Origin: Staphylococcus argenteus
GTDB taxonomy: Bacteria; Bacillota; Bacilli; Staphylococcales; Staphylococcaceae
DNA: 64,000 nt
Direction of reading: 5' to 3'
Assembly: GCF_000236925.1 (NCBI RefSeq)
Contig: NC_016941.1
Span: forward strand, 1,302,001-1,366,000
The notes beneath the pieces are model-generated. The model searched no databases. It was not told the origin of the DNA and was given only the letters and a program-made list of their open reading frames with translations. Position 1 is the first letter of the stretch. The number at the start of each line of letters is the position of its first letter. This document shows, one piece after another, positions 50,702 to 63,385 of this stretch. The translations under genes were made by a program, and so were the position numbers.

Positions 50702-52108
50702 ATGGACATATTTTATAAAAAAGTAAAAGCTAATGTAACGCCAGAAGTATTGGCACAACTTCATTCAAAGAAAATAATACTAGAAAGTACAAATCAGCAA
50801 CAAACTAAAGGGAGATATTCTATAGTTATATTTGATATTTTTGGCACATTAACATTAGATAATAATACTTTATCAATAAATACAATAAAAGGAACAAACA
50901 AAATTACTGTGAATCCTTATCAGTATTTAACAACTAAAATAAACGAGGATTATCATGACATTAATGATGACACACTTAAGGCATTGCCATTTATTTCTGG
51001 ATATGTGGGAACATGTAGCTTCGACTTAGTACGTCATGAATTTCCAAAATTACAATCAATTCAATTAGAAGATCACGTTCAACATGATGTACGGTTATAT
51101 ATGGTGGAACATGTTTATGTATTTGACCATTACAAAGATGAATTATATATCATCGCGACAAATCAATTTTCAAATGCACCAAAATCTGAATTAGAAGCAC
51201 GTGTAAATAAATCAATTAATGATTTAACAAAGATTCAGCCATTTACACCTACACATGATTTTGATTTTAAAGACAAACAAATTCAATCTAATATTTCAGA
51301 ATCAAGATTTATCGAAATGATTCAATACTTTAAAAAGAAAATAACAGAAGGTGATATGTTCCAAGTTGTGCCTTCAAGAATATATAGTTACAAGCATCAT
51401 GCAAGCAAAAATTTAAATCAACTGTCGTTTCAACTATATCAAAATTTGAAACGTCAAAATCCAAGTCCGTATATGTATTATCTGAATATCGATAAACCTT
51501 ATATTGTCGGAAGCTCTCCAGAAAGTTTTGTCAGTGTCAAAGATCAAATCGTAACAACGAACCCAATTGCTGGAACAATTCAACGTGGGAAAACAACGCA
51601 ACAAGATAATAAAAATATGCAACAATTACTTAATGACCCTAAAGAATGTAGTGAACATCGCATGCTTGTTGATTTAGGACGTAATGATATTCATAGAGTA
51701 TGTGAAATTGGCACATCAAAAATTACCAAGTTGATGGTTATTGAAAAATATGAACATGTCATGCATATCGTAAGCGAAGTCACAGGTAAAATAAATCAAA
51801 ATTTATCGCCAATGACTGTCATTGCGAATTTACTACCTACAGGTACGGTCTCAGGTGCACCTAAATTACGTGCAATTGAAAGAATATATGAACAATATCC
51901 ATTTAAACGTGGTGTTTATAGCGGGGGCGTTGGCTATATCAATTGTAATCACAACTTAGACTTTGCATTAGCGATTCGGACGATGATGATTAATGATCAA
52001 TTTGTCAATGTAGAGGCTGGTTGTGGCGTTGTATATGATTCCATACCTGAAAAAGAACTAGAAGAAACGAAATTGAAAGCCAAAAGTTTATTGGAGGTGC
52101 AACCATGA
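50702..52108 (+). CDS. trpE: Anthranilate synthase component I
   Basis: A 468-residue chorismate-using enzyme that makes anthranilate with ammonia supplied by TrpG. C-terminal motifs GDMFQVVPSRIY, YIVGSSPESFV, TNPIAGTIQRG, LVDLGRNDIHRV and PTGTVSGAPKLRA define the family. The N-terminal region, where tryptophan feedback sites such as the LLES motif lie, has KIILESTN here. The ATG follows GAAAGGAGCG right after T-box 2. It overlaps trpG by 4 nt. Confidence 0.96.
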   Translation: MDIFYKKVKANVTPEVLAQLHSKKIILESTNQQQTKGRYSIVIFDIFGTLTLDNNTLSINTIKGTNKITVNPYQYLTTKINEDYHDINDDTLKALPFISGYVGTCSFDLVRHEFPKLQSIQLEDHVQHDVRLYMVEHVYVFDHYKDELYIIATNQFSNAPKSELEARVNKSINDLTKIQPFTPTHDFDFKDKQIQSNISESRFIEMIQYFKKKITEGDMFQVVPSRIYSYKHHASKNLNQLSFQLYQNLKRQNPSPYMYYLNIDKPYIVGSSPESFVSVKDQIVTTNPIAGTIQRGKTTQQDNKNMQQLLNDPKECSEHRMLVDLGRNDIHRVCEIGTSKITKLMVIEKYEHVMHIVSEVTGKINQNLSPMTVIANLLPTGTVSGAPKLRAIERIYEQYPFKRGVYSGGVGYINCNHNLDFALAIRTMMINDQFVNVEAGCGVVYDSIPEKELEETKLKAKSLLEVQP

Positions 52109-52674
52109 TTCTAGTGATAGATAATTATGATTCATTTACGTATAACTTAGTGGATATTGTCGCACAACATACTGATGTCCTTGTAAAATATCCGGATGAT
52201 GATAATGTATTGCATCAATCTGGAGACGCTGTAATTATTTCTCCTGGTCCAGGGCATCCATTAGATGATCAACAGTTAATGAAAATCATATCAGCCTATC
52301 AAGAAAAGCCGATTTTGGGTATTTGTTTAGGCGCTCAAGCGCTTACTTGTTATTACGGTGGGGAAGTCATTAAAGGTAATAAGGTTATGCACGGAAAAGT
52401 TGATACGCTAAAGATTGCATCACATCATCAACATTTATTATACCAAGATGTTCCAGAACAATTTTCAATTATGAGATATCATTCATTAATAAGTAATCCT
52501 GATAATTTTCCAGAAGAATTAAAAATTACTGGACGCACTGAAGATTGCATACAATCATTTGAGCATAATGAGCGACCACATTATGGGATTCAATATCATC
52601 CGGAATCATTCGCTACAGAATATGGCGTGAAAATATTAATGAATTTTATAAATTCTGTAAAGGGAGGGCAATGA
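52105..52674 (+). CDS. trpG: Anthranilate synthase component II (glutamine amidotransferase)
   Basis: A 189-residue class I amidotransferase. The nucleophile is C74 in [11 protein letters not shown], and the His/Glu of the triad are in [12 protein letters not shown]. The N-terminus [16 protein letters not shown] is diagnostic. It supplies ammonia from glutamine to TrpE. It starts within the end of trpE (ATGA-type overlap, GGAGG upstream), which implies translational coupling and equal amounts of both subunits. Confidence 0.96.
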   Translation: MILVIDNYDSFTYNLVDIVAQHTDVLVKYPDDDNVLHQSGDAVIISPGPGHPLDDQQLMKIISAYQEKPILGICLGAQALTCYYGGEVIKGNKVMHGKVDTLKIASHHQHLLYQDVPEQFSIMRYHSLISNPDNFPEELKITGRTEDCIQSFEHNERPHYGIQYHPESFATEYGVKILMNFINSVKGGQ

Positions 52675-52676
52675 TT

Positions 52677-53675
52677 ATGTCATTACTAACAAGAATAAAA
52701 ACTGAATCGATTTTACACGAAAGTGATATTAAAGAGCTAATTGAAATACTTATTTCACCTAGTATTGGAACGGATATAAAATATGAATTGTTAAGTAATT
52801 ATTCAGAACGAGAAATTCAACAGGAAGAATTAACATATATCGTAAGAAGTTTAATTAATACGATGTATCCACATCAACCTTGTTATGAAGGTAGTATGTG
52901 TGTTTGTGGTACAGGTGGAGATAAATCTAATAGTTTTAATATCTCGACAACTGTTGCTTTTGTCGTAGCGAGTGCTGGTGTTAAAGTCATTAAACATGGT
53001 AATAAAAGCATTACCTCAAATTCAGGTAGTACAGATTTGTTAAATCAAATGCACATACAAACAACAACTGTTGATGATACACCTAACCAATTAGATGAAA
53101 AAGGTCTTGTATTCATTGGAGCAACGGAATCATATCCTGTTATGAAATATATGCAACCAGTTAGAAAAATGATTGGCAAGCCTACTATTTTAAATCTTGT
53201 TGGTCCATTAATTAATCCATATCATTTATCGTATCAAATGGTGGGTGTATTCGATCCGACGAAATTAAAGATTGTTGCTAAAACAATAAAAGATTTAGGA
53301 AGACGACGGGCGATAGTATTACATGGTGCAAATGGGATGGATGAAGCAACATTGTCTGGCGATAATTTAATTTATGAATTGACTGAAGATGGAGAAATTA
53401 AAAATTATACATTAAATGCTGCAGATTATGGTTTGAGATATGCACCAAATAGTGATTTTAAAGGGGGTACACCAGAAGAAAACTTAATTATTACACTTAA
53501 TATTTTAAATGGTACTGATAAAACGAGTCGTCGTGACGTTGTTGTCCTAAATGCAGGTTTAAGTCTATATGTTGCAGAGAAAGTGGATACAATTGCTGAA
53601 GGCATAGAACTTGCGGGCACATTGATAAATAATGGTGAAGCTTTGAAAAAATACCATCAAATGAGAGGTGAATAA
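52677..53675 (+). CDS. trpD: Anthranilate phosphoribosyltransferase
   Basis: A 332-residue enzyme that joins anthranilate and PRPP. The PRPP loop is [33 protein letters not shown] and NLVGPLINP are conserved. ATG 52677 is 8 nt from GGGAGGG, while an ATG at 52671 is too close; 332 residues equals the S. aureus length. It follows trpG with only 2 nt between stop and start. Confidence 0.95.
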   Translation: MSLLTRIKTESILHESDIKELIEILISPSIGTDIKYELLSNYSEREIQQEELTYIVRSLINTMYPHQPCYEGSMCVCGTGGDKSNSFNISTTVAFVVASAGVKVIKHGNKSITSNSGSTDLLNQMHIQTTTVDDTPNQLDEKGLVFIGATESYPVMKYMQPVRKMIGKPTILNLVGPLINPYHLSYQMVGVFDPTKLKIVAKTIKDLGRRRAIVLHGANGMDEATLSGDNLIYELTEDGEIKNYTLNAADYGLRYAPNSDFKGGTPEENLIITLNILNGTDKTSRRDVVVLNAGLSLYVAEKVDTIAEGIELAGTLINNGEALKKYHQMRGE

Positions 53676-53676
53676 C

Positions 53677-54459
53677 ATGACAATTTTAGAAGAAATTGTT
53701 GAATATAAACAGTCACTTTTACAAAATGGCTATTATCTAGAGAAACTTAATAGCTTAAAAAGTGTGAACATTCAGAATAAAAAGTCTTTTATAAATTCAA
53801 TTGAACAAAAATCAACATTAGCAATTATTGCAGAAATTAAATCTAAGAGTCCTACAGTTAATGATTTACCTGAACGAGATTTATTGCAACAAATCTCTGA
53901 TTATGAACAGTATGGTGCAAATGCAGTTTCGATTTTAACAGATGAAAAGTATTTTGGTGGTAGTTTTGAACGTTTACAAGAATTAACAACAAAAACGACA
54001 CTTCCAGTACTGTGTAAAGACTTTATTATAGATCCGCTTCAAATCGATGTTGCTAAACAAGCTGGTGCATCTATTATTTTATTAATTGTTAACATCTTGT
54101 CAGATAAACAATTGAAAGAGTTATACGAATACGCTACTTCTCAAAATTTGGAAGTATTGGTTGAAGTTCATAATCGTGAGGAATTATATCGTGCCTATAA
54201 GATTAATCCTAAATTGATTGGTGTAAATAACAGAGACTTAAAAAGGTTTGTCACAAATGTGGAACATACAAATATTATTTTAGAAAATAAACAACCGAAT
54301 CATTATTATATTTCTGAAAGTGGCATACACGACACATCTGATGTTGAAAAAATTTTAAACAGTGGCATCGATGGCTTACTAATAGGTGAGGCACTCATGC
54401 GTTGCGACAATCTGGCCAAATTTTTACCACAACTAAAAATGCAAAAGGTGCAATCATGA
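53677..54459 (+). CDS. trpC: Indole-3-glycerol phosphate synthase
   Basis: A 260-residue TIM-barrel enzyme that closes the indole ring of Cd[47 protein letters not shown] and [11 protein letters not shown] hold the catalytic Lys and Glu residues. ATG 53677 follows GAGAGGTG; a GTG at 53668 overlaps that site. It is separate from trpF in this organism, unlike the E. coli fusion, and starts 1 nt after trpD ends. Confidence 0.95.
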   Translation: MTILEEIVEYKQSLLQNGYYLEKLNSLKSVNIQNKKSFINSIEQKSTLAIIAEIKSKSPTVNDLPERDLLQQISDYEQYGANAVSILTDEKYFGGSFERLQELTTKTTLPVLCKDFIIDPLQIDVAKQAGASIILLIVNILSDKQLKELYEYATSQNLEVLVEVHNREELYRAYKINPKLIGVNNRDLKRFVTNVEHTNIILENKQPNHYYISESGIHDTSDVEKILNSGIDGLLIGEALMRCDNLAKFLPQLKMQKVQS

Positions 54460-55091
54460 TGAAATTGAAGTTTTGTGGCTTTACATCAATTAAGGATGTC
54501 ACAGCGGCCAGTCAATTGCCAATTGATGCGATAGGTTTCATCCATTACGAAAAAAGTAAAAGGCATCAAACAGTTGCTCAAATTCAAAAGTTAGCGTCTG
54601 TTGTTCCAAATCATATTGATAAAGTATGTGTCATGGTAAATCCTGATTTAACAACAATTGAACACGTATTGGTCAATACGCCAATTAACACAATACAGTT
54701 ACACGGCACAGAATCTATTGCTTTTATACAGAAAGTTAGAAAAAAATATCCAAATATAAAAATCATTAAAGCTTTAGCCGCAGATGAAAACATAATCCTA
54801 AATATTAATAAATATAAAGGATTCGTAAATTTATTTATTATCGACACACCTTCAGCGTCTTATGGAGGTACGGGTCAAACATATGACTGGGCAATTTTAA
54901 AAGAGATAAAAGGCATCCATTACTTGATAGCAGGAGGCATTAACACTGAAAATATTCAAACAGTTAATCAATTGAAATTATCACATCAAGGTTATGATCT
55001 TGCATCAGGTATAGAAGTAAATGGGCGAAAAGATATAGAAAAAATGACAGCAATTGTAAATATTGTGAAAGGAGATAGAGAAAATGAATAA
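54459..55091 (+). CDS. trpF: Phosphoribosylanthranilate isomerase
   Basis: A 210-residue TIM-barrel isomerase that converts PRA to Cd[16 protein letters not shown] carries the catalytic cysteine at the start of the barrel, TIQLHGTES and [18 protein letters not shown] (the catalytic aspartate and phosphate loop) follow, then [11 protein letters not shown]. Two ATGs, 54456 and 54459, both fit AAAGGTG; 54459 gives the usual 210 residues. The start overlaps the trpC stop. Confidence 0.94.
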   Translation: MKLKFCGFTSIKDVTAASQLPIDAIGFIHYEKSKRHQTVAQIQKLASVVPNHIDKVCVMVNPDLTTIEHVLVNTPINTIQLHGTESIAFIQKVRKKYPNIKIIKALAADENIILNINKYKGFVNLFIIDTPSASYGGTGQTYDWAILKEIKGIHYLIAGGINTENIQTVNQLKLSHQGYDLASGIEVNGRKDIEKMTAIVNIVKGDRENE

Positions 55092-56298
55092 ACAAATACA
55101 AACAGAAGCAGATGAATTAGGTTTCTTTGGTGAATACGGAGGGCAATATGTTCCAGAAACATTAATGCCAGCAATTATTGAGTTGAAAAAAGCTTATAAA
55201 GAGGCAAAAGCAGACCCAGAGTTTCAAAGAGAACTGGAATACTATTTATCAGAGTATGTAGGACGCGCGACTCCACTGACATATGCTGCATCATATACTG
55301 AAAGCTTAGGTGGCGCTAAAATATATTTGAAACGAGAGGATTTAAATCATACAGGCGCCCATAAAATTAATAATGCGTTAGGTCAAGCGTTGCTCGCTAA
55401 AAGAATGGGCAAGAAGAAGCTTGTTGCTGAAACCGGTGCGGGTCAACATGGTGTAGCTAGTGCTACTGTTGCTGCATTATTTGATATGGAACTTGTTGTC
55501 TTTATGGGAAGTGAAGATATTAAACGACAACAACTCAATGTATTTAGAATGGAATTACTTGGTGCGAAGGTTGTTGCTGTTGAAGATGGTCAAGGTACAT
55601 TATCGGATGCAGTTAATAAAGCTTTGCAATATTGGGTGAGTCATGTGGATGACACACATTATTTATTAGGTTCTGCACTAGGTCCAGACCCATTCCCAAC
55701 GATAGTTAGAGATTTTCAAAGTGTCATTGGTAAAGAAATAAAATCACAAATACTGAAAAAAGAAGGACGACTTCCGGATGCAATAGTCGCATGTATCGGT
55801 GGTGGCTCAAATGCAATCGGAACATTTTACCCATTTATAAAAGACGATGTTGCGTTATACGGCGTTGAAGCAGCAGGTCAAGGCGAGGATACTGACAAAC
55901 ATGCACTTGCAATTGGAAAAGGTTCACCAGGTGTACTACACGGTACAAAAATGTATTTAATCCAAGATGAAGGTGGTCAAGTGCAACTTGCTCATTCTAT
56001 ATCAGCTGGACTTGATTATCCTGGTATAGGGCCTGAACATTCTTATTACCACGACATAGGAAGAGTAACGTTTGAAAATGCAAGTGATACACAAGCAATG
56101 AATGCTTTAATTAACTTTACAAAGCACGAAGGTATTATACCTGCAATAGAAAGTGCACACGCACTGAGTTATGTTGAAAGACTAGCTCCTACGATGTCGA
56201 ATGAAGATATTATTGTAGTAACTATTTCTGGACGTGGCGATAAAGATATGGAAACAATTAGACAATATATGGCAGAGCGAGGTCTTGAAAATGACTAA
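55084..56298 (+). CDS. trpB: Tryptophan synthase beta subunit
   Basis: A 404-residue PLP enzyme that joins indole and serine to make tryptophan. The PLP lysine is K94 in [29 protein letters not shown] and [16 protein letters not shown] (phosphate loop) are diagnostic. The N-terminus [14 protein letters not shown] is the TrpB1 form. The ATG overlaps the end of trpF by 8 nt. It partners with TrpA, encoded next. Confidence 0.97.
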   Translation: MNKQIQTEADELGFFGEYGGQYVPETLMPAIIELKKAYKEAKADPEFQRELEYYLSEYVGRATPLTYAASYTESLGGAKIYLKREDLNHTGAHKINNALGQALLAKRMGKKKLVAETGAGQHGVASATVAALFDMELVVFMGSEDIKRQQLNVFRMELLGAKVVAVEDGQGTLSDAVNKALQYWVSHVDDTHYLLGSALGPDPFPTIVRDFQSVIGKEIKSQILKKEGRLPDAIVACIGGGSNAIGTFYPFIKDDVALYGVEAAGQGEDTDKHALAIGKGSPGVLHGTKMYLIQDEGGQVQLAHSISAGLDYPGIGPEHSYYHDIGRVTFENASDTQAMNALINFTKHEGIIPAIESAHALSYVERLAPTMSNEDIIVVTISGRGDKDMETIRQYMAERGLEND

Positions 56299-57019
56299 AT
56301 TATTTATACCTTATATTATGGGAGATAAAGACTTTATTGAAAATGCAACATTGTTGAGTGAACATGGTGCCGACATCATTGAAATTGGCGTACCTTTCTC
56401 TGATCCGGTTGCTGATGGTCCAGTTATCATGGAAGCAGGACAACAAGCGATTAAACAAGGTATCACGATAGATTATATTTTCGAACAATTAGAAAAACAC
56501 GGTAATCAAATTAAGTGTCACTATGTATTAATGACGTATTATAATATTATTTGTCATTATGGAGAACAAGCGTTTTTTGAAAAATGTCGAGATACTGGTG
56601 TCTACGGCTTAATTATTCCCGATTTACCATATGAATTATCACAGCGCTTAAAACAACAATGCAGCCATTATGGTGTTAAAATTATATCGTTAGTTGCTAT
56701 GACTACTGATGACAAACGTATAAGAAATATTGTGTCGCAGGCAGAAGGATTTATATACACTGTAACGATGAATGCTACAACAGGACAAAACGGAGCTTTT
56801 CATCCAGAATTAAAACAAAAAATTGAGTCAATTAAAGCGATAGCCAATGTACCAGTTGTCGCAGGATTTGGTATAAGAACACCACAACATGTTGCAGATA
56901 TAAAAGAGGTTGCAGATGGTATCGTCATTGGCAGCGAAATTGTTAAGCAATTTAAAGCTAACTCACAAGAGGAAATAATTACCTACCTTCAAACAATCAA
57001 ACAGGCATTGAACAATTAA
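56291..57019 (+). CDS. trpA: Tryptophan synthase alpha subunit
   Basis: A 242-residue TIM barrel that cleaves indole-3-glycerol phosphate and passes indole to TrpB. The catalytic Glu lies in [18 protein letters not shown] and the Asp in [23 protein letters not shown] is the phosphate loop. ATG 56291 overlaps the end of trpB, with a GAGG 7 nt upstream. It is shorter than the roughly 268-residue E. coli enzyme but normal for staphylococci. It is the last gene of the operon; a terminator follows at 57105. Confidence 0.95.
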   Translation: MTKLFIPYIMGDKDFIENATLLSEHGADIIEIGVPFSDPVADGPVIMEAGQQAIKQGITIDYIFEQLEKHGNQIKCHYVLMTYYNIICHYGEQAFFEKCRDTGVYGLIIPDLPYELSQRLKQQCSHYGVKIISLVAMTTDDKRIRNIVSQAEGFIYTVTMNATTGQNGAFHPELKQKIESIKAIANVPVVAGFGIRTPQHVADIKEVADGIVIGSEIVKQFKANSQEEIITYLQTIKQALNN

Positions 57020-57104
57020 GATTTTTTGATTTAATATAAAATAGCTGAATGCTGTTTAAAAGTTATATAAAACGGTAAATTATAAAAATGAATAAGAAGT
57101 TTTC

Positions 57105-57147
57105 AAAAGTAATATGGGCAAATCCAAACGTTCATATTACTTTTTTT
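57105..57147 (+). terminator. trp operon terminator
   Basis: AAAAGTAATATG (57105-57116) pairs with CATATTACTTTT (57133-57144), then further T residues. Confidence 0.9.
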
Positions 57148-57340
57148 GGAATTGTATGCAAAAATCTAAATTTAACCATAAAAGTATACACAATTAATGC
57201 GTTTATGTTTTAGTTTTAACATTAACTATTGTATACTTATTTAGATTAGATTTATTATTTTTGACATTTGCAGAGGGCGAAAGAAAAAATGCTGCGAATA
57301 CGGAAATGAAATTAACGAGAGACAAATAGGAGTAATGATA
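57148..57340. other. femA upstream region
   Basis: AT-rich spacer containing the femAB promoter. TTTAGT, 17 bp, then TATACT near 57211-57238 is a possible but weak match. I see no riboswitch-like structure. Confidence 0.35.
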
Positions 57341-58603
57341 ATGAAGTTTACAAATTTAACAGCTAAAGAGTTTGGTGCCTTTACGGATAGCATGCCATAT
57401 AGTCATTTCACGCAAACTGTTGGCCACTATGAGTTAAAGCTTGCCGAAGGTTATGAAACGCATTTAGTGGGAATAAAAGACAATAATAATGAGGTTATTG
57501 CAGCTTGCTTGCTTACTGCTGTACCTGTTATGAAAGTGTTCAAATATTTTTATTCAAATCGGGGTCCAGTGATTGACTATGAAAATCAAGAACTTGTACA
57601 CTTTTTCTTTAATGAACTATCAAAATATGTTAAAAAACATCGTTGTCTATACTTACATATCGATCCATATTTACCATATCAATACTTGAATCATGATGGC
57701 GAGATTACAGGTAATGCTGGTAATGATTGGTTCTTCGATAAAATGAGTAACTTAGGATTTGAGCATACTGGATTCCATAAAGGATTTGATCCTGTGTTAC
57801 AAATTCGTTATCACTCAGTGTTAGATTTAAAAGATAAATCAGCTGATGATATCATCAAAAATATGGATGGACTTAGAAAAAGAAATACAAAGAAAGTTAA
57901 AAAGAATGGCGTTAAAGTAAGATTTTTATCGGAAGATGAACTGCCGATATTTAGATTATTTATGGAAGATACGTCAGAATCAAAAGCTTTTGCTGATCGT
58001 GATGATAAGTTTTACTATAATCGCTTAAAATATTACAAAGATCGTGTGTTAGTACCTTTAGCGTATATCAACTTTGATGAATATATTAAAGAACTCAACG
58101 AAGAGCGTGATATTTTAAATAAAGATTTAAATAAAGCATTGAAAGATATTGAAAAACGTCCTGAAAATAAAAAAGCACACAACAAGCGAGATAACTTACA
58201 ACAACAACTTGATGCGAATGAGCAAAAGATTGAAGAAGGTAAACGTCTACAAGAAGAACATGGTAATGAATTACCTATCTCTGCTGGTTTCTTCTTTATC
58301 AATCCATTTGAAGTTGTTTATTATGCAGGTGGTACATCAAATGCTTTCCGTCATTTTGCCGGAAGTTATGCAGTGCAATGGGAAATGATTAATTATGCAT
58401 TAAATCATGGCATTGACCGTTATAATTTCTATGGTGTAAGTGGTAAATTTACAGAAGATGCTGAAGATGCTGGTGTAGTTAAATTTAAAAAAGGTTATAA
58501 CGCTGAGATTATTGAATATGTTGGTGACTTTATTAAGCCAATTAATAAACCTGTTTATGCAGCATATACTGCACTTAAAAAAGTTAAAGATAGAATTTTT
58601 TAG
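57341..58603 (+). CDS. femA: FemA: glycyltransferase adding Gly2-3 of the pentaglycine bridge
   Basis: A 420-residue FemABX-family enzyme that uses Gly-tRNA to add the second and third glycines to the lipid II cross-bridge. ATG 57341 has TAGGAG upstream; the earlier ATG at 57335 is too close. Two GNAT-like halves flank an antiparallel coiled-coil arm (about 240-310, EELNEERDILNKDLNK and DANEQKIEEGKRLQEEHG). The ending YNFYGVSGKFTEDAEDAGV is family-specific. Length and sequence are very close to S. aureus FemA, with a few substitutions. It is cotranscribed with femB, 18 bp downstream. Confidence 0.98.
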   Translation: MKFTNLTAKEFGAFTDSMPYSHFTQTVGHYELKLAEGYETHLVGIKDNNNEVIAACLLTAVPVMKVFKYFYSNRGPVIDYENQELVHFFFNELSKYVKKHRCLYLHIDPYLPYQYLNHDGEITGNAGNDWFFDKMSNLGFEHTGFHKGFDPVLQIRYHSVLDLKDKSADDIIKNMDGLRKRNTKKVKKNGVKVRFLSEDELPIFRLFMEDTSESKAFADRDDKFYYNRLKYYKDRVLVPLAYINFDEYIKELNEERDILNKDLNKALKDIEKRPENKKAHNKRDNLQQQLDANEQKIEEGKRLQEEHGNELPISAGFFFINPFEVVYYAGGTSNAFRHFAGSYAVQWEMINYALNHGIDRYNFYGVSGKFTEDAEDAGVVKFKKGYNAEIIEYVGDFIKPINKPVYAAYTALKKVKDRIF

Positions 58604-58618
58604 GAAAGGAATTATTAA

Positions 58619-59881
<1,263 letters not shown>

Positions 59882-59897
59882 ATGTAAATGATGTTAG

Positions 59898-59931
59898 GGC
59901 TTATAGTTATTGATACTATAGGCTCTTTTTT
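59898..59931 (+). terminator. femAB terminator
   Basis: GCTTATAGT pairs with ACTATAGGC (one G-T pair), followed by TCTTTTTT. Confidence 0.85.
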
Positions 59932-60510
<579 letters not shown>

Positions 60511-61278
60511 ATGAGATTTGTATTTGATATTGACGGTACGCTTTGTTTCGACGGCCGAGTAATTGATCAGACTATTATTGATACATTGTTACGTTTACAA
60601 CATGCTGGTCATGAACTTATATTTGCATCAGCACGTCCGATTCGTGATTTGTTGCCAGTTTTACCATCAGTATTTCATCAGCATACATTAATTGGCGCAA
60701 ATGGCGCTATGATTTCACAACAATCAAAGATATCTGTTATCAAACCAATTCATACAGATACATACCATCATATCTTAAAAATAATACAAAAGTATGATTT
60801 AGATTATATTATTGACGATGATTGGAATTATGCTGCAAAACTCGACGCTGAGAACGAGATTTTTGAGCGTTTAGATCCACATAAGCTGGCCAGTTGTATT
60901 AAAGTTGCCAATATCAATACACCAATCAAAATTATTTTATTAAATTTAGAGCCGTCCCAAATTACGATTATTTTAAATGAATTAAATCAATATCATCAAG
61001 AACTAGAAATTATTCATCATTCAAATGAGTTTAATATTGATATTACAGCACAAAATATTAATAAATATACAGCATTACAATACATATATGGTAAAGATGT
61101 TGAATATATAGCATTTGGTAATGATCATAATGATATTGCTATGCTACGACATGCTACTAATGGTTATATTGTAGGACCATCCGAAGAATATACACATACA
61201 ATATTGAAATTGGATCATATAAAGCATATAGATAACCATGAGCAAGCTGTTTGCAAAATTATAAAATCACATTTATAA
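60511..61278 (+). CDS. Cof-type HAD-IIB family phosphatase (second copy)
   Basis: A 255-residue hydrolase. Motif I FDIDGTLCFDGRVID, motif II ASARPIRDLLP, and motif IV AFGNDHNDIAMLRHATNG are present. The ATG follows GGAGTG by 7 nt. It is distantly related to the HAD protein at 7070 but shares little beyond the motifs. The predicted substrate is a sugar phosphate or nucleotide-type phosphate; it cannot be narrowed. It is a single gene between femAB and the convergent SWIM gene. Confidence 0.88.
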   Translation: MRFVFDIDGTLCFDGRVIDQTIIDTLLRLQHAGHELIFASARPIRDLLPVLPSVFHQHTLIGANGAMISQQSKISVIKPIHTDTYHHILKIIQKYDLDYIIDDDWNYAAKLDAENEIFERLDPHKLASCIKVANINTPIKIILLNLEPSQITIILNELNQYHQELEIIHHSNEFNIDITAQNINKYTALQYIYGKDVEYIAFGNDHNDIAMLRHATNGYIVGPSEEYTHTILKLDHIKHIDNHEQAVCKIIKSHL

Positions 61279-61285
61279 AAAAATG

Positions 61286-61324
61286 CCCCCTATCAATTGA
61301 TAACAATTATCATTTAATAGGGGG
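61286..61324 (-). terminator. Terminator between the HAD and SWIM genes
   Basis: CCCCCTAT (61286-61293) pairs with ATAGGGGG (61317-61324), enclosing a TGATAA/TTATCA inner stem. On the minus strand it is followed by CATTTTTTT; on the plus strand the T run is weaker. Confidence 0.8.
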
Positions 61325-61329
61325 TGATT

Positions 61330-61797
61330 TTAATGAAATTCGTCCTCAAAAAATTCATCTTCTAATCCAAATAGTTCTGCCATTTCTCCATGCTCAATTA
61401 ACATGTTTAAATATGCGTCACGAAGGTCTTCTTCACTCATATCATTAACCATATCTTTAAGAGAATCAATCCACATATTTCTGCGTAAGTGATAGTCTTC
61501 TTCAACTTCGTTTAACATGATTATATGTTTGTTTGCTGCTTCTGGACTAGCTGTAAATAGTAATGCAATCATATGTTTGCATATCACTCGTCTTCCATCA
61601 GCATGAGGACAATTACATTTGGATTTTCTAGGATGTTCCATATCTATATAACAACGATATACATTGTTACCACTGCCTTTTACTTCAGCCTCATGCTGTG
61701 TTTCTGAAAGTGATTTTAAGTTAATGACGCATTCACTTTGATAATAATTAAAGCCTCTTTCTATAGAACGAATACTTGCTATATCAAGTAATCCCAT
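61330..61797 (-). CDS. SWIM zinc-finger protein
   Basis: A 155-residue protein with a single SWIM domain: the pattern KCNCPHADGRRVICKH gives the CxC...CxH zinc ligands (about residues 60-75). SWIM domains bind nucleic acids or proteins, often fused to helicases or transposases; here the domain stands alone with an acidic tail (EMAELFGLEDEFFEDEFH). The start follows AGGAGC. It is transcribed towards its terminator, convergent with the HAD gene. Function unknown. Confidence 0.9.
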   Translation of the reverse strand: MGLLDIASIRSIERGFNYYQSECVINLKSLSETQHEAEVKGSGNNVYRCYIDMEHPRKSKCNCPHADGRRVICKHMIALLFTASPEAANKHIIMLNEVEEDYHLRRNMWIDSLKDMVNDMSEEDLRDAYLNMLIEHGEMAELFGLEDEFFEDEFH

Positions 61798-61917
61798 GAT
61801 GGTGCTCCTTTTATAAAATAATTAAAAATAGAAAATAAAATCCATAAGTATCTAAATTAATTTGTTTGATTTATCTATAGTTTATAACAAGTTTAGAATT
61901 ATCGCATTCAATTGTAA

Positions 61918-62619
61918 CTAAAATGAAAATGCTTGTACTAATTCTTTTGTATAAGGGTGTCTATCAACATTAAGTAATTCCTCTATCGCAAAATCATCAA
62001 CGATTGCACCTTCCTTAATGACAATAATTCGATTAACTAAGCGTTGTAATACAGATAAGTCATGCGATATGACAACTAAATGATTTAAATTCGCAATAGT
62101 TTGCTCCTTTAATATACTTATTATATTTTGCTCAGCTATAACATCTAGATTTGATGTAATTTCATCACATATTAAAACACGAGGTTGTGCTAATAATGAA
62201 CGCATAATATTAAATCTTTGTAACTGTCCACCACTCACTTCATTTGGATAGTTAGATAATAGTTGTGCATTTAAATCAAAGCTAGATAAATGTTGTAACA
62301 ATAATTCTCGTTGATTGTCATCGGCTTTTATTCCACGATAATATTTTAGTGATTCTTTTAATGAGGCTTTCATAGTCCAGTCAGGATTAAAACTAGTCAA
62401 TGCGTGTTGAAAAATTGGTAATACAGCATCATCACTTATATAAATTTCCCCATTAGTTGGCTTTAATAAGCCTAATAACAATGCCGCTAAAGTACTTTTA
62501 CCACTACCACTTTCACCTAAAATTCCAACATTTTCACCGTCAGCTATGGATAGGCTTATCTTATTTAATATCGTATTCTTCTTATTATAGCTAAATGTCA
62601 CATGTTTTAACTCAATCAT
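61918..62619 (-). CDS. nikE: Nickel/oligopeptide ABC transporter ATP-binding protein (NikE/Opp2F)
   Basis: A 233-residue ATPase with Walker A GESGSGKS, the ABC signature VSGGQLQRF and Walker B LICDEITSNLD followed by the switch H in VISHD. It belongs to the OppF/DppF group but is shorter than typical (about 310), lacking the C-terminal oligopeptide/dipeptide-type extension. The ATG overlaps the end of nikD by 8 nt. It is the last gene of the operon, and in S. aureus this locus (opp-2) is reported as the nickel importer NikBCDE. Confidence 0.9.
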   Translation of the reverse strand: MIELKHVTFSYNKKNTILNKISLSIADGENVGILGESGSGKSTLAALLLGLLKPTNGEIYISDDAVLPIFQHALTSFNPDWTMKASLKESLKYYRGIKADDNQRELLLQHLSSFDLNAQLLSNYPNEVSGGQLQRFNIMRSLLAQPRVLICDEITSNLDVIAEQNIISILKEQTIANLNHLVVISHDLSVLQRLVNRIIVIKEGAIVDDFAIEELLNVDRHPYTKELVQAFSF

Positions 62620-63385
62620 TATAATCCCTCTTTAATTGTGTTCGATATTTAATTAAGAATTCGGTATAAGGTTGTAATGAATCGTACTTAAAGTGATTTA
62701 TGTCACCATGCTCAACAATTTCACCATCTTTTATAACATTAATATAGTCACAATATTTTAAAACGTGACTTAAGTTATGTGTGATTATAAATAATGTTTG
62801 ACCGTGTTCTTTTACAATGTGTTGAAGTAAATTCATAATTTTATAGCCGTTTATAACATCTAATGATGCCACTGGTTCATCTGCAATAATTAACTCAGGT
62901 TCTAGCATTAAAACGCTTGCGATATATACGCGTTCAAGTTGACCGCCAGAAAGTTGGAAACTGTACTTTTTCAATATTTCTTTGCCGCATAAGTTAACCG
63001 CCGACAATGCCTTGTCAATTTGAGATAGTGCTACTTCTTTACTAACTTTAAAATGAGTACGATATATTGCAATCAATTGTTTTTCTAATTTTGAATGGTC
63101 ATTAAAACTTTCAGCATAATTTTGAGAAATATATCCAATGGTGCGACCGTAAAATTGATGCATGTTGTTTACATTTTTATTATAAAAGTAATAATGATCA
63201 TAATGACAACTTAAATCAGGAGGTAAAAATTCTAGCAAAGCTTTTACCGTCAAACTCTTGCCTGCGCCACTTTCTCCAATTAAAGCGTTAATCTTTTGTG
63301 GGTAAATTTTCAGATTGATACCATTTATTAAAGTTTCACCTTTTTGATTCTTAATCATTAAATTTTGTATATCAATGAGACTCAT
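62612..63385 (-). CDS. nikD: Nickel/oligopeptide ABC transporter ATP-binding protein (NikD/Opp2D)
   Basis: A 257-residue ATPase with Walker A GESGAGKS, signature LSGGQLERV, Walker [13 protein letters not shown] and a switch histidine in FIITHN. It is the OppD-type partner of the next gene. ATG 63385 has GGGGTGAG 8 nt upstream; a GTG at 63394 lies inside that site. It overlaps the end of nikC. The pair of ATPases drives one importer. Confidence 0.9.
   Translation of the reverse strand: MSLIDIQNLMIKNQKGETLINGINLKIYPQKINALIGESGAGKSLTVKALLEFLPPDLSCHYDHYYFYNKNVNNMHQFYGRTIGYISQNYAESFNDHSKLEKQLIAIYRTHFKVSKEVALSQIDKALSAVNLCGKEILKKYSFQLSGGQLERVYIASVLMLEPELIIADEPVASLDVINGYKIMNLLQHIVKEHGQTLFIITHNLSHVLKYCDYINVIKDGEIVEHGDINHFKYDSLQPYTEFLIKYRTQLKRDYND

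Noticed and set aside
61298..61312. Fur-box-like palindrome TGATAACAATTATCA
   Set aside because: It is the inner part of a terminator stem between convergent genes and is not upstream of any start.
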